The notes below the pieces were generated by a model. It worked only from the letters and a program-made list of their open reading frames with translations, was not told the DNA's origin and did no database searches. This document shows, in pieces, positions 7,851 to 16,870 of a DNA stretch of 64,000 nt. The translations under genes were made by a program, and so were the position numbers. How positions within the stretch are numbered: the stretch's first letter is position 1; each line of letters begins with the position of its first letter. The DNA comes from AG1 sp035559775 (GTDB lineage Archaea; Thermoproteota; Thermoprotei_A; Sulfolobales; AG1): the NCBI GenBank assembly GCA_035559775.1, contig DATMAU010000013.1, positions 1 to 64,000 of the forward strand, in the 5' to 3' direction.

Positions 7851-8852
7851 TCACCTCTTAGCATAGACCCAGCACCTCACCGTATGACCCGGTGAGAGCT
7901 CTATAGACGGGGGTTCTTCTCTTCTGCAGATATCCATGGCGAGGGGGCATCTTGGGTGGAACCTACAACCCTTGGGAGGATTTATAAGGGTCGGTATAGT
8001 TCCTGGTATCGATTCTAGCTTCTCAACCTTCTTCACAGGGTTAGGGACTGCTCTTAATAGCATCTGGGTATATGGGTGGGAGGGGTTGTCGAAAATCTCA
8101 TACACACCTGCGTTCTCAACGATTTTCCCAGCATACATGACATAGACCCTATCGGCAGTCTCAGCGACAACCCCGAGGTTATGGGTAACCAGTATTGTGC
8201 TCATCCCCCTACTCCTAGCCAGCTCTTTCAACATGTCGAGCACCTGAGCCTGTATGGTCACATCGAGATTGGTTGTAGGCTCGTCAGCTATAAGCAACGC
8301 AGGTGAGTTTGAGAGGCTTATAGCTGTAACAGCTCTCTGCCTCATACCGCCGGACATCTCGTGGGGGAAGCTCTTGACCCTCACCTCGGGGTTCGGTATG
8401 TTCACATCTCTTAGGAGTTTTATGGCAAGCTCCTTTATCACGTTCTTTCCAGCCTTCTTGTGATCTTTCACGGTCTCAGCTATGTGGGCTCCTATCGTGT
8501 AGAGCGGATCTAGAGCTGATGTTGGGTCTTGGAATACATATGCTATCTCATCGCCCCTTATCTTTCTAATCTCCTCGTCCGATAGTTTGAGTAGATCTAC
8601 GACGGCGCCGTTTTTTCTCCTGAAAAGTGCCGATCCCCCCTCGATCCTTCCGGGGGGCTCTATAAGCCTTGTGATAGCCCTTGTGGACATCGTCTTACCG
8701 CTCCCGGTCTCGCCGACGAGGGCTACGATCTCGTTTCTATATACCTCGAAAGAAACGCCTGAAACGGCTTCAACAACACCTGCATATGTGTAGAACCTGA
8801 CCTGGAGATCCGATACCTTTAGGATGTGTTTCTCGGAGAACGTGTTGCTCAT
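7851..8852 (-). CDS. oppD: Oligopeptide ABC transporter ATP-binding protein (OppD-type)
   Basis: 333 residues with Walker A GETGSGKT, VFQDPTSALDP, signature MSGGMRQR, Walker B LLIADEPTTNLD and LVTHNLG. The same Opp/Dpp C-terminal CRFHPRCPL extension as its partner follows. It forms the ATPase heterodimer with oppF. The start overlaps oppC by four bases, which indicates translational coupling. Confidence 0.93.
   Translation of the reverse strand: MSNTFSEKHILKVSDLQVRFYTYAGVVEAVSGVSFEVYRNEIVALVGETGSGKTMSTRAITRLIEPPGRIEGGSALFRRKNGAVVDLLKLSDEEIRKIRGDEIAYVFQDPTSALDPLYTIGAHIAETVKDHKKAGKNVIKELAIKLLRDVNIPNPEVRVKSFPHEMSGGMRQRAVTAISLSNSPALLIADEPTTNLDVTIQAQVLDMLKELARSRGMSTILVTHNLGVVAETADRVYVMYAGKIVENAGVYEIFDNPSHPYTQMLLRAVPNPVKKVEKLESIPGTIPTLINPPKGCRFHPRCPLAMDICRREEPPSIELSPGHTVRCWVYAKR
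7899..7986 (-). repeat. 88-bp tract identical to part of oppF (copy in oppD)
   Basis: Partner of 6933-7020, in the same orientation and 966 bases apart. Identity begins and ends abruptly inside both genes. Confidence 0.95.
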
Positions 8853-9943
8853 TTCTTCCTCACCCTATACTCGATAGTCCTTCTCGTTTTAGGATCCAGT
8901 ATATCTCTTAGAGAATCACCAAGGAGGTTCCAGCCCAGGGCTATGAAGAGGAGAACAGCACCCACTATCGCTACTACGTGGAGGCTCTTCTCGGGGAAGA
9001 AGTTCCCCGCCTTGGATATTAGGAAGCCTAGTTCGGGCACGGGTTCTTGGGGCCCTAGCCCTAGGAAGGATAGGGCCGCTGCTGCTAGGGTTGCTGTTGC
9101 TAGGTCAAAGGTTATCATAACAATCACTGGCGATATCACGTTGGGGAGTATATGTTTAGAGAGGATCCTCCATTCCGACAGGCCCATGAGCTTGGCGGCC
9201 TCGACAAATGGTTGTTCTCTCACGCTTAAAACGCTTCCCCTAACAACCCTCGCATACCCTGGCCACCAGACGATGATCATCGCTATCCAGATCGATAGCA
9301 GGGCTGCTATCTGTCCAAACTCCTCCGGCCTTAGTCCGAAGAGCATTGCGAAGAAATCCCTAGCAGGTGTATATGTGCCTAAGAAGTCTCTGATCCTCTG
9401 GGGCAGTACCGAGGCGAAGGCTATTGCCAGTATAAGCCCTGGGAAGGCTATGAATATATCTGTGATCCTCATTATAACCTCGTCCACATATCTCCCCTTA
9501 TACCCAGCAATCAGGCCTAGTATGATTCCTATGGGGGCACCTAGAGCAACTATCACTAGGGAGATTACAAATGATATTCTGATACCATAGAGTACCATGG
9601 AGAGGAGATCCCTGCCCCACTCATCAGTCCCCAGAAGGGGTTGACCGCTACATGCGGGTGGGATGCATGGGGGCAGATATCTGAGGCTTAGATTCTCTAT
9701 CACTGGGTAGACCCAATATGGCTGGGGAGCTATTATGGGGCCTATGATTGCTATTACAACTGTTATAGAGACCATCAGACCCCCGAGAACCCCTATTGGA
9801 GATCTACTGAAAGCATATGCCATTAGCTTCCACTCCCTGATCCTTGACTCGTTCCTCTCAGCCCAGCCCTTCTGGAGGGTGTCTCTAGCCTTGACCATAA
9901 GATCTATTGCCCTCTCAAGAACCTTGTAGATCGCCTCGCTCAT
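8849..9943 (-). CDS. oppC: Oligopeptide ABC transporter permease (OppC-type)
   Basis: 364 residues. A cytoplasmic N-terminus is followed by a first membrane helix (about 50-72) and an extracytoplasmic loop with LLGTDEWGRDLLS, the OppC hallmark. Five further helices carry the EAA loop (EAAKLMGLSEWRILSKHILPN), which contacts the ATPases. It ends in the GWNLLGDSLRDILDPK block typical of the family. Confidence 0.93.
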   Translation of the reverse strand: MSEAIYKVLERAIDLMVKARDTLQKGWAERNESRIREWKLMAYAFSRSPIGVLGGLMVSITVVIAIIGPIIAPQPYWVYPVIENLSLRYLPPCIPPACSGQPLLGTDEWGRDLLSMVLYGIRISFVISLVIVALGAPIGIILGLIAGYKGRYVDEVIMRITDIFIAFPGLILAIAFASVLPQRIRDFLGTYTPARDFFAMLFGLRPEEFGQIAALLSIWIAMIIVWWPGYARVVRGSVLSVREQPFVEAAKLMGLSEWRILSKHILPNVISPVIVMITFDLATATLAAAALSFLGLGPQEPVPELGFLISKAGNFFPEKSLHVVAIVGAVLLFIALGWNLLGDSLRDILDPKTRRTIEYRVRKK

Positions 9944-9959
9944 GGTGTATCGCCTCGAT

Positions 9960-11015
9960 TCAATACCTTATTCTTGGATCTATATAGGCGTAGAGTATAT
10001 CCACTATAAGGTTTATTATTAGATATACTAGAGCGACAACAAAAGCCGATCCTATGAGTGCTGGGAAGTTCAGCCTCGCTATCGAGTCATACATATATCT
10101 ACCCAAACCAGGTATGTTGAAAACAGTCTCAGCAATCACAACTCCTGAGAGCAGCCCTCCAAAAGAGAGCCCAAGGATAGTGAGCACAGGTATGAATGCG
10201 TTCTTAAACGCGTGCTTGAACACATTGCTCTTCTTAAGACCCCTAGCCTTGGCGTATAACACATACTCAGATCCTAGTGCGTCGAGGAAGCTGTTCCTCA
10301 CAATCCTCGCAACAAAGCCCCCATTGAGGAGAGCCAGCGCTAGTGCGGGGACATAGAGCCTCTTAATGCTATCGAAGAAGACATCCCACTCACCACACAT
10401 AGCAGCCCCAAACATTGGGACGGCTCCGATAGAGCCTATGACCACCCCGACCACGGGGTATGAGGAGAGACTGCTAATAGTATTTATACATTGGGAGCTG
10501 GGGACAGGGATCCCTGCGAGGTATGTAGCCTTTAGGTATGAGAAGAAGACAAGTATCATTAAGTAATATAGCACGAATGAGGGCATAGAGCCTCCAAACA
10601 GTGCTAAGAGTCTTACCGCAAAATCTATGATCGAATCCTTCTTAAGGGCTGCGAGAATCCCTAACGGTAGCGAGAATACTACGAGGAAGAGGAAAGAGAC
10701 TATAGCGAGCTCCACGGTTATGGGGAATCTTGATGCTATCTCTGCAAAAACGTTCGTACCTCTTACTGGATCCTCGAGCTCTCCTCTCAAGAAGCTTGAG
10801 ACGAGGAAGAGGAACTGCTCATACCATGGTGCGTCAAACTTATACTCAGCCCTTACCCTCTGGAGGATCGAGGGGTCTGTGAGTTTCTCGGACACCCATG
10901 CTCTCACAGGGTCTGTGGGTACTGCGTAGGCTATCAGGTAGGTTATGAAGAGCACGCCGAGCAGTGTTGGCACGAATGTCGCGATCCTGCGTATAAGAAA
11001 CGTTGCGAACCCCAT
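9960..11015 (-). CDS. oppB: Oligopeptide ABC transporter permease (OppB-type)
   Basis: 351 residues with six membrane helices. The N-terminus (RRIATFVPTLLGVLFITYLI) and the EAA-type loop YVLYAKARGLKKSNVFKHAFKNA are typical, as are the C-terminal ETVFNIPGLGRYMYDSI and DPRIRY blocks. It pairs with oppC to form the channel. It lies 16 bases upstream of oppC and 90 bases downstream of the binding-protein gene. The 90-base gap is AT-rich (ttataaataaagg), so a second promoter or an mRNA end there is possible. Confidence 0.94.
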   Translation of the reverse strand: MGFATFLIRRIATFVPTLLGVLFITYLIAYAVPTDPVRAWVSEKLTDPSILQRVRAEYKFDAPWYEQFLFLVSSFLRGELEDPVRGTNVFAEIASRFPITVELAIVSFLFLVVFSLPLGILAALKKDSIIDFAVRLLALFGGSMPSFVLYYLMILVFFSYLKATYLAGIPVPSSQCINTISSLSSYPVVGVVIGSIGAVPMFGAAMCGEWDVFFDSIKRLYVPALALALLNGGFVARIVRNSFLDALGSEYVLYAKARGLKKSNVFKHAFKNAFIPVLTILGLSFGGLLSGVVIAETVFNIPGLGRYMYDSIARLNFPALIGSAFVVALVYLIINLIVDILYAYIDPRIRY

Positions 11016-11105
11016 ATGCTCTTTACCCCTTACATCTAGTTAGGAGAGGGCTAATAAGATGGGAACTGTGGGGAAAAAACTTATAAATAAAGGATCTTTT
11101 TGAAA

Positions 11106-13373
11106 TCACGGCCTTGGTTTATATCCGTATAGCTTGACCCACAGATCGCTGTTCCAATAGTATGGGTTTATCTTTAGCAATATATAGCTGTCCTCTCTAT
11201 AGCTGGCAACATAGTAGGGTCCTGTGCTTATGGGTTTCTCCCTTAGCAGTTTATGCGTGGAATCATCTTCTCCTGGTATCACGTATTTAGCCCAGGCGCT
11301 CGGGTCTCTCCCATTATTTGAATCCATGAGGGCCTGTTGATACTTATCGCCTAGGGCGTATTGCATTGAGATTATGCTTGCAGGCGCTGTTGTGAATATA
11401 TGCAGTATTGCGGCGTATGGGTTGTAGAGCTTGAATTTCACAACACCGTTTATAGGCACGTTTGATGTGTTGAATATCTTTAGAAGCTGGTCGAGGGAGG
11501 ATACATCGTACTCTTTACCATGATATATTGTTACGAGTCCTTCGGAGAGTTTTTGTTTGAACTCATCGACTGTGAGCACTGAGGATGCGTTAACATCTAT
11601 GAAGTCCCTTACCAGCCATGAGGGATCTAGATTCAGCCTCGCAGCTCTCCATATGCTGAACAGGACATCAACAGCTGTTACCTGGTATGTCTTGTTGTTC
11701 CAGGGATCATATGCCAGGACACCGTCTCTAACCACGAAGTATAGCTCGTCTCCAGCCTTGTTGAAGGCCCACGCAGTTGCTACCTGGGGCTCTGGTTCTG
11801 TGTTCTCGTATTCGTAGTCAATAAGCTTGCTATAGATCTGCTGGAATATCTCCCAGCCGAAGCTCTCATAGGACTTAGCCGTATCGAATGTGTCTGGCCA
11901 CCCTATCGTTGCTATAACCATTGTCGCTGGGTCGTTCTTGATGCCAAGCACACCGGTGTCAACCACGGGTGCTCTGGGATCCTCATATACTAGATCGTAT
12001 CTCGCGAAGGTAGTGAGCGGGTAATACATGTTCTTGACCCAGCTCCCATAGTTAAGCCCTGTTATAGCCTGGCCCATCATTATCATAGGTACTTCGTGGT
12101 TGAACACGATAACAGCAGCATTGATTATAGCCTCTCTAACCTCAGGGTCTAGCACGACCTTGGATAGCTTGACAAGAGCGCTTACAGGCACGTCTCTCCA
12201 GCCTGGAGCCCCTATATTGACCATAGCATAGGGGTTCTCCCAGTTCTTCTTAGTAGCCTCCTCATCTAGCACATAGCTTACAACTAGAAGCGGTTTGTTC
12301 GTGGGCCCTGTGTAGGTGGCTCCGCTACCCTTTGGCCCTACTACGACTATGAACTTGGGAGTGTCGATAACCCTCTCCACCTTAGCTAGATAGCTCGACA
12401 CATCTCCTGGCGAGGCTCCCTTGTAATACTTCAGATCTTTAAACTCAGCTCCTCCCCACACGAATGGTGTGAGGTAGTTGTCTGGGTCGAGGTAGTCTGG
12501 TATCCAGCCTAGGAGCGCTACATCGAAGTCAAAGTGATCTACCTTGTTTAGATACTGAGGCCAGTTATAGGTCTCCACAAGGACCTTGAAGCCCAGCTGT
12601 GACCAGGAGTTCTGCAGAAGCGCCGCTATCTGCGCTCTTGCTGTGTTGCCCAGGTTATATATTATCGTGATCGTGTATTTTCCGGGATCAAAGCCTTTGG
12701 CTTTAAGACCTTCTATGATTTCTCTAGCCTTTGTGATATTGTATGTATACTTAACAATATCATAATCAGTATAGCCGAACACGCCTTTGGGGACTATTGT
12801 ATAGAGGCTAGTATAAAGACCACCAAACACTTGATCCAGGATCACCTGGTATGGGACTGCATATGCTAGGGCTTGTCTAACCTCGGTTATGTTGAAAGGC
12901 GCTCTATAGTTGTTCAATATTATATGCTGTATCGTGAGCATCGGTTTGGCGGGGTTCGGCTGAAGGATCAGGTAGAAATCCCCTACTCGGGTTCCGTTAA
13001 GATCCTTCCACCTAGCGGGCGTTACAACAGCGATATCCACAGAGCCCGACCTATACATCTGGATCCTCGTGTTCTCATCGTTGGAGATTATGTAGAGAAC
13101 CTGAGTATGCATCCTGAGCTGTGGGATAGGCGTTGTAATCGTAGTCATGGTTGTTGTGGGTGTAGTAGGGGTAGTCGGAGGAAGAGTAGGTGATTGAGTG
13201 GGAGACGTGGTTGGTATAGCTGTTGTTGTGGGGCTCGGTGCTGTTGTAGTAGTAATAGCGGTGGTTGGGGGGCGCATGAATAAGAAAGCCATCGCTCCCC
13301 CTACCGCCACCAGGACTACTATGACTATTAATAGGGCCGCTGTCCTGCTTATAGCATTCGAAACCCTTACCAT
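11106..13373 (-). CDS. Oligopeptide-binding protein with circularly permuted SBP_bac_5 domain
   Basis: 755 residues. The membrane anchor is at about 10-33, and a Thr/Pro/Ser-rich linker at 35-84 presents the domain outside the cell. The binding domain is in unusual order. Residues about 88-465 are the part that normally comes second (GSVDIAVV, FNITEVRQALAYAVPY, GFKVLVETYNWPQYL, DYLDPDNYL). Residues about 478-755 are the part that normally comes first (GWPDTFDTAKSYE, EPEPQVATAW, VTAVDVLFSI, STGPYYVASY, NPYYW). The protein ends in YGYKPRP just where the family would continue into the segment found here at residue 86. It heads the oppBCDF operon and should deliver peptides or a related solute. 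The family call is firm and the permutation is my reading of motif order. Confidence 0.88.
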   Translation of the reverse strand: MVRVSNAISRTAALLIVIVVLVAVGGAMAFLFMRPPTTAITTTTAPSPTTTAIPTTSPTQSPTLPPTTPTTPTTTMTTITTPIPQLRMHTQVLYIISNDENTRIQMYRSGSVDIAVVTPARWKDLNGTRVGDFYLILQPNPAKPMLTIQHIILNNYRAPFNITEVRQALAYAVPYQVILDQVFGGLYTSLYTIVPKGVFGYTDYDIVKYTYNITKAREIIEGLKAKGFDPGKYTITIIYNLGNTARAQIAALLQNSWSQLGFKVLVETYNWPQYLNKVDHFDFDVALLGWIPDYLDPDNYLTPFVWGGAEFKDLKYYKGASPGDVSSYLAKVERVIDTPKFIVVVGPKGSGATYTGPTNKPLLVVSYVLDEEATKKNWENPYAMVNIGAPGWRDVPVSALVKLSKVVLDPEVREAIINAAVIVFNHEVPMIMMGQAITGLNYGSWVKNMYYPLTTFARYDLVYEDPRAPVVDTGVLGIKNDPATMVIATIGWPDTFDTAKSYESFGWEIFQQIYSKLIDYEYENTEPEPQVATAWAFNKAGDELYFVVRDGVLAYDPWNNKTYQVTAVDVLFSIWRAARLNLDPSWLVRDFIDVNASSVLTVDEFKQKLSEGLVTIYHGKEYDVSSLDQLLKIFNTSNVPINGVVKFKLYNPYAAILHIFTTAPASIISMQYALGDKYQQALMDSNNGRDPSAWAKYVIPGEDDSTHKLLREKPISTGPYYVASYREDSYILLKINPYYWNSDLWVKLYGYKPRP

Positions 13374-13771
13374 CTAGACCACCAATTCCTCACAACTATA
13401 CGAGTTAATAAACGTGTCAATGCGGGGAATTGCATATATGGCAGACCGGCAAGCGGGTTCGGATTCCACTGTGCTTGGTATTGCTTGGTATCAGCCGCCC
13501 TTTCCTTGGTTTTATTGGTCTCAGGGCCCTCTCACCGGTTCCTTTATCCTCGGCCTCCATCTTACAAGATCCAGGAAAGAGTCGTCCTCTAACAAGTGTG
13601 GAGTGTTCTACGATATCTACGGTAACACGGGCTTGGTCTTTTACAGTATAATGATAACGATAGGGAAAGCCTTCAACATCGACACACACCAATAGATCTA
13701 GGGGTGAAGGGATGTGCTTGTTCTAAATATGATTGATACTATAGCCTAGATCTCTAGAAAATATATTAGTT
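13374..13771. other. Intergenic region with decayed repeat
   Basis: The gap lies between the binding-protein gene and the Sec59-like gene. Its first part carries the decayed copy of the 350-bp element (13454-13560). The rest shows no convincing gene. Short frames here on both strands lack domain similarity and run through the repeat. Confidence 0.5.
13454..13560 (-). mobile_element. Decayed end of the AAGCC-associated element (copy D)
   Basis: About two thirds of positions match the hairpin-bearing end of the three good copies: the GGGTTCGG terminus, gcttggtatcagccgc for the hairpin, then ttccttgg, tctcagggccct and tttatcctcggcctcca. The hairpin arms no longer pair well, and the remainder of the element is not recognisable. 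I treat it as an old remnant, with the far boundary uncertain. Confidence 0.6.
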
Positions 13772-14510
13772 TTGGAAGAACGGATTCTCAGAAACGTTGG
13801 TGGTACCTTGAACCTGGGCTTATATTTAGAGCACCTGGTACCGCTTAACCTCTTAACAGAGGCTCTCTATGCTCTCGCCCTGTTCCTCTACGTCCTTCTA
13901 GTTGTTCTAGGGACTAAGTATCTCTATAGGATCTTTATTAGCAGGGGTTTTTCCCCACAATGTTGCTGTCTATTTTAATAGAAAAGTAATACATATCCTC
14001 GCAGGCGGTGTTGTAGCCCTCCTAGTCCCCGTGTTTTTCACATCGCCTACGATACCAATGATCCTGGCACTGCTTCTCGCTCTTATAAACTGGATACCCC
14101 ATAGGACTGGGAGGCTTTTATACTGGTACCAGGTTGAGGATAACATGTATGAGGTGAACTTCTGCATCGCTTGGGGAGCAGTGTTAACAGCCTCATGGAT
14201 ATTCATGGCAACGCCTCTCTACGGCTTAATACCAATACTCTTCATGTCATTCGGAGACGCTGCAACAGGTATTGTGAGGAACGCCATGTTTAGGAAGAGG
14301 ACTAAATCATGGTGGGGTAATCTAGCCATGTTCGTAGTCTGTACACCCATAGCTTATTACTATATAGGATTCCCAGGAGTATTCATAGCAGCTCTAGCTT
14401 CGGTGATTGAACACTACGAGATGAACCCTATAGACGATAACATCCTGATCACCCTTGCAACATTCATTCTATTATTAGCACTCTCGCACATGGGAATCAT
14501 ATCGCTCTAA
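13772..14510 (+). pseudogene. Sec59/dolichol-kinase-like CTP-dependent lipid kinase, one-base frameshift
   Basis: Two frames together make one protein. The first (13772 to about 13950) gives membrane helices ending YRIFISRGF. The second (from about 13950) continues FPHNVAVYFNRKVIHILAGG and runs through FGDAATGIV, FRKRTKSWWGN and NPIDDNILI to the stop at 14510. The latter blocks match the dolichol kinase / CTP:lipid kinase family. The switch lies in a ggggtttttcccc run, where one T too many would explain it. Either a sequencing indel, a real mutation or programmed shifting could account for it. The native product would be a multi-pass membrane kinase of about 245 residues. The start is TTG 13772, uncertain. 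Confidence 0.7.
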
Positions 14511-14580
14511 ATAAGAGCTCGGCATGACTCACTATAAGGAAGATGAGAAATATAGCCAGATGCTATGCTATCTCAAGAAA

Positions 14581-15461
14581 TTACAATGAATCGAGTTGAA
14601 ATGTGAAGGATAAACGCGTGGAACTATTAAATATGCGATCCAGGGCATTCAAAGTCTCTTCAGTAATCTCTATGAAGTGGTTAAACACCTGGATCAACGG
14701 CATCCTTTCGTTGTAGACCTCTAAGGGATTGTGGCCAGCTTGGGGATACCTTGGTTTAGTAGCATGTGGGGAGAAAACCAAGGAGAGGTAATATAGTGAC
14801 AAAGAACAGAAGGCGTAAGAAGGCAGCTCGGCTATCACTATATTAAGGAGATCTCTAATTAGCTGGGGAGTGAGCGCTTTGTCTATCTTTCTTTTGATCT
14901 TATCTGCTGCAATCTTCGCTGTAGGATTGATCTTAAAGATATAATCCATTAAGGCTTTTTTTATCTCTTTGACGTCCCGCTCGCTTACATATATCGTGAT
15001 TTCCTCTTCCAACTCTTTCCTTGTTTTGTTGATCTCTACTATAATGCTTTCAAGCCTCTCCTTTTCGAAAGAGAGCTTCCATAGCTCTTTTTCCTTTTCT
15101 TCAGAGAGGTTATCTTCATGCTCTTCTAGCTTAGCTATGATAGCGTCGAGATCTAGATCCTTTATTATTCTCGTCTGTTTGAGTCCTGGATAAGCCTCAA
15201 TGAATTCTTTTGCTTTTTTCATGTCCTCTTTAATCTTACTGAAAATCTTGCGATAGACCTTCCACGCTCTATGCCCAATATCCCTTGTCTCTCCCTCACT
15301 TATCACTTTATTCAAAATATACCATAGGATTTGATAGCTTTTTCAATGCTTTGTTGCAAGAAGAATACAGCCTGAGGATATAGCTTTTTATCGAATAGGA
15401 GCCTAGACGCCTCTAGATCTTTCTTAGCTATCTCTAAGAGGGTTGAGTGTATCTCCAACAC
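14581..15461 (-). pseudogene. HEPN-domain protein split by a one-base frameshift
   Basis: The GTG at 15461 opens a 49-codon frame whose residues EIAKKDLEASRLLFDKKLYPQ and QQSIEKAIKSYGIF are the first half of a HEPN domain. It stops at 15312. The frame that overlaps it continues NKVISEGETRDIGHRAWKVYRKIF, the expected second half, and runs as a lysine/glutamate-rich coiled-coil-like chain to 14581. Adding one T to the TTTT run at about 15314-15318 joins them into some 292 residues. HEPN proteins are often RNases or toxins paired with MNT nucleotidyltransferases, but no MNT gene is adjacent. The C-terminal 120 residues are not recognised. Confidence 0.7.
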
Positions 15462-15496
15462 GATCTACCCGCTATAGCTATCATCTGTTTGGGAGT

Positions 15497-16870
15497 TCAT
15501 AGCAACTTTGCCTCGTTTGTGTTGTTAAACCGAGCAATAGACTTTATCTTTGCAAGTATATCCGTAACCTCGCTAGAAGCTAGGGATTTATCCTCGAGAG
15601 CGAGGGCTAGTATCTTTCTAGCCAGCCTTCTATAGTTTCTTGATAAAGCCTCATCAAGGATCTCTTTCGCAGTGATCACCCTCTCACCCCTGATCTCGTT
15701 GATCGTATCGGCTATTGCAGAGAAGGCTCTCTCGTCAAGGAGCCCGTGTTCTAGGGATTCAACAAGATCTCTGAAGATCCTCCCAATAGCTTTAACCCTC
15801 TCCCCCAGATCCTCGGGGACTAGCTTGGATACCTCTTCACATAGATCCTCGGAGCATAGTATGGAGGCCGATTTAGCATCCCTAAGGTGCTTCACCATCA
15901 TTGCGTCATAATAGTATTGCGAGGGGATCTCAAGTATAACGGGATCCCCCTTATCCGTTCTTAGCCATGCTATTAGAGATCTTGTTGTTATAGAGCCTTT
16001 GATCTCGCTGTATAGATCCTCTAGGGGTTTAGCGATCCTCTCAGCAGGGATGAGGCTCCACCCTATCCTCCCCCCAGCCTCAGCTCCTGTTACTAGGATC
16101 CCATCGCTCCTCCTAGCTGCTACTAGGTAGAGCTTATACTCACTAGGATCTGGTGCTATTGGGTATGGTGGAGATGTTATAGCCGGCTCTGGTCCTAGCA
16201 ATACGAATATGAATGACCACCCCTCCAGACCCTCTAGCCTTGCATAGAGATTCTCTCCAGATGCTATCTCATCGGCTAGGGATACTATTGGGTTGCTTAT
16301 CTCTCCATATTTATCTATGTTTAGAACGCCTCGCGAGAAATACATGTTGTGGAGCACATACTTGGTCGAGAAGACCCATCTCCTAAGGATCTTATCGTAG
16401 TAGGCGTTAACCTGCCACCCATCGATCCTCTCCGACACATAGTAAGGAACCATAGAGCCCGGTATATTTTCCGCAGCAACCGGGTAGTCGAGAGCCTTTG
16501 GTAAGGGGTTGCACATAACCTCCAGAGGCTCGTCTCCTCTGAACAGGATGATCGTGCCTGTAGCGTAGAGAGAGGCTGGGAAGGCTTTGAAAGCCCTCTT
16601 CTTGTTCCATGAGTATATGCAAACCCTATACCCAGAACCTGTCTCTGAGCATCTCTTCTCAATAAACCTGGAGAAAACATCCGAGTACCTAGCCCTCAGA
16701 GCCTCAACCCTCTTAACAGGCGTTCCCAGGAGCTCGCCAGCCCTCCTAACCTGTGCCTCCTCCACACTCTGCCCGCTCTCAACGAGCCACATGAGCCTCT
16801 CGACAGCGAAGATAGGGTTCTCTATAGAGCCTCCAGGGATTCTAACACCCTCCCCCTCCACGGCTCTCAA
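15497..16870 (-). CDS. T4 Rnl1-like RNA ligase family protein with Arg at the nucleotidyl-lysine position
   Basis: 457 residues. The arrangement IILFRGDEPLEVMCNPLPKALDY, then SERIDGWQVNAYYD with VFSTKY, then FVLLGPEPAITSPPYP and LYLVAARR, follows the Rnl1 nucleotidyltransferase domain. The covalent KxDG motif, however, reads RIDG (residues 148-151). The motif IV/V region (GDPVILEI) is also unlike the usual EGxV and KxK. It may therefore bind RNA or nucleotide without ligating, or use a different chemistry. N-terminal residues 1-75 and C-terminal residues from about 340 are helical and unassigned. It overlaps the DUF354 gene by 29 bases, and downstream starts (GTG at codon 4) are possible. Confidence 0.7.
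   Translation of the reverse strand: MRAVEGEGVRIPGGSIENPIFAVERLMWLVESGQSVEEAQVRRAGELLGTPVKRVEALRARYSDVFSRFIEKRCSETGSGYRVCIYSWNKKRAFKAFPASLYATGTIILFRGDEPLEVMCNPLPKALDYPVAAENIPGSMVPYYVSERIDGWQVNAYYDKILRRWVFSTKYVLHNMYFSRGVLNIDKYGEISNPIVSLADEIASGENLYARLEGLEGWSFIFVLLGPEPAITSPPYPIAPDPSEYKLYLVAARRSDGILVTGAEAGGRIGWSLIPAERIAKPLEDLYSEIKGSITTRSLIAWLRTDKGDPVILEIPSQYYYDAMMVKHLRDAKSASILCSEDLCEEVSKLVPEDLGERVKAIGRIFRDLVESLEHGLLDERAFSAIADTINEIRGERVITAKEILDEALSRNYRRLARKILALALEDKSLASSEVTDILAKIKSIARFNNTNEAKLL

Noticed and set aside
13414..13695. Three overlapping frames of 73-93 codons
   Set aside because: They run through the decayed element copy and are mutually antisense; no conserved protein signal.
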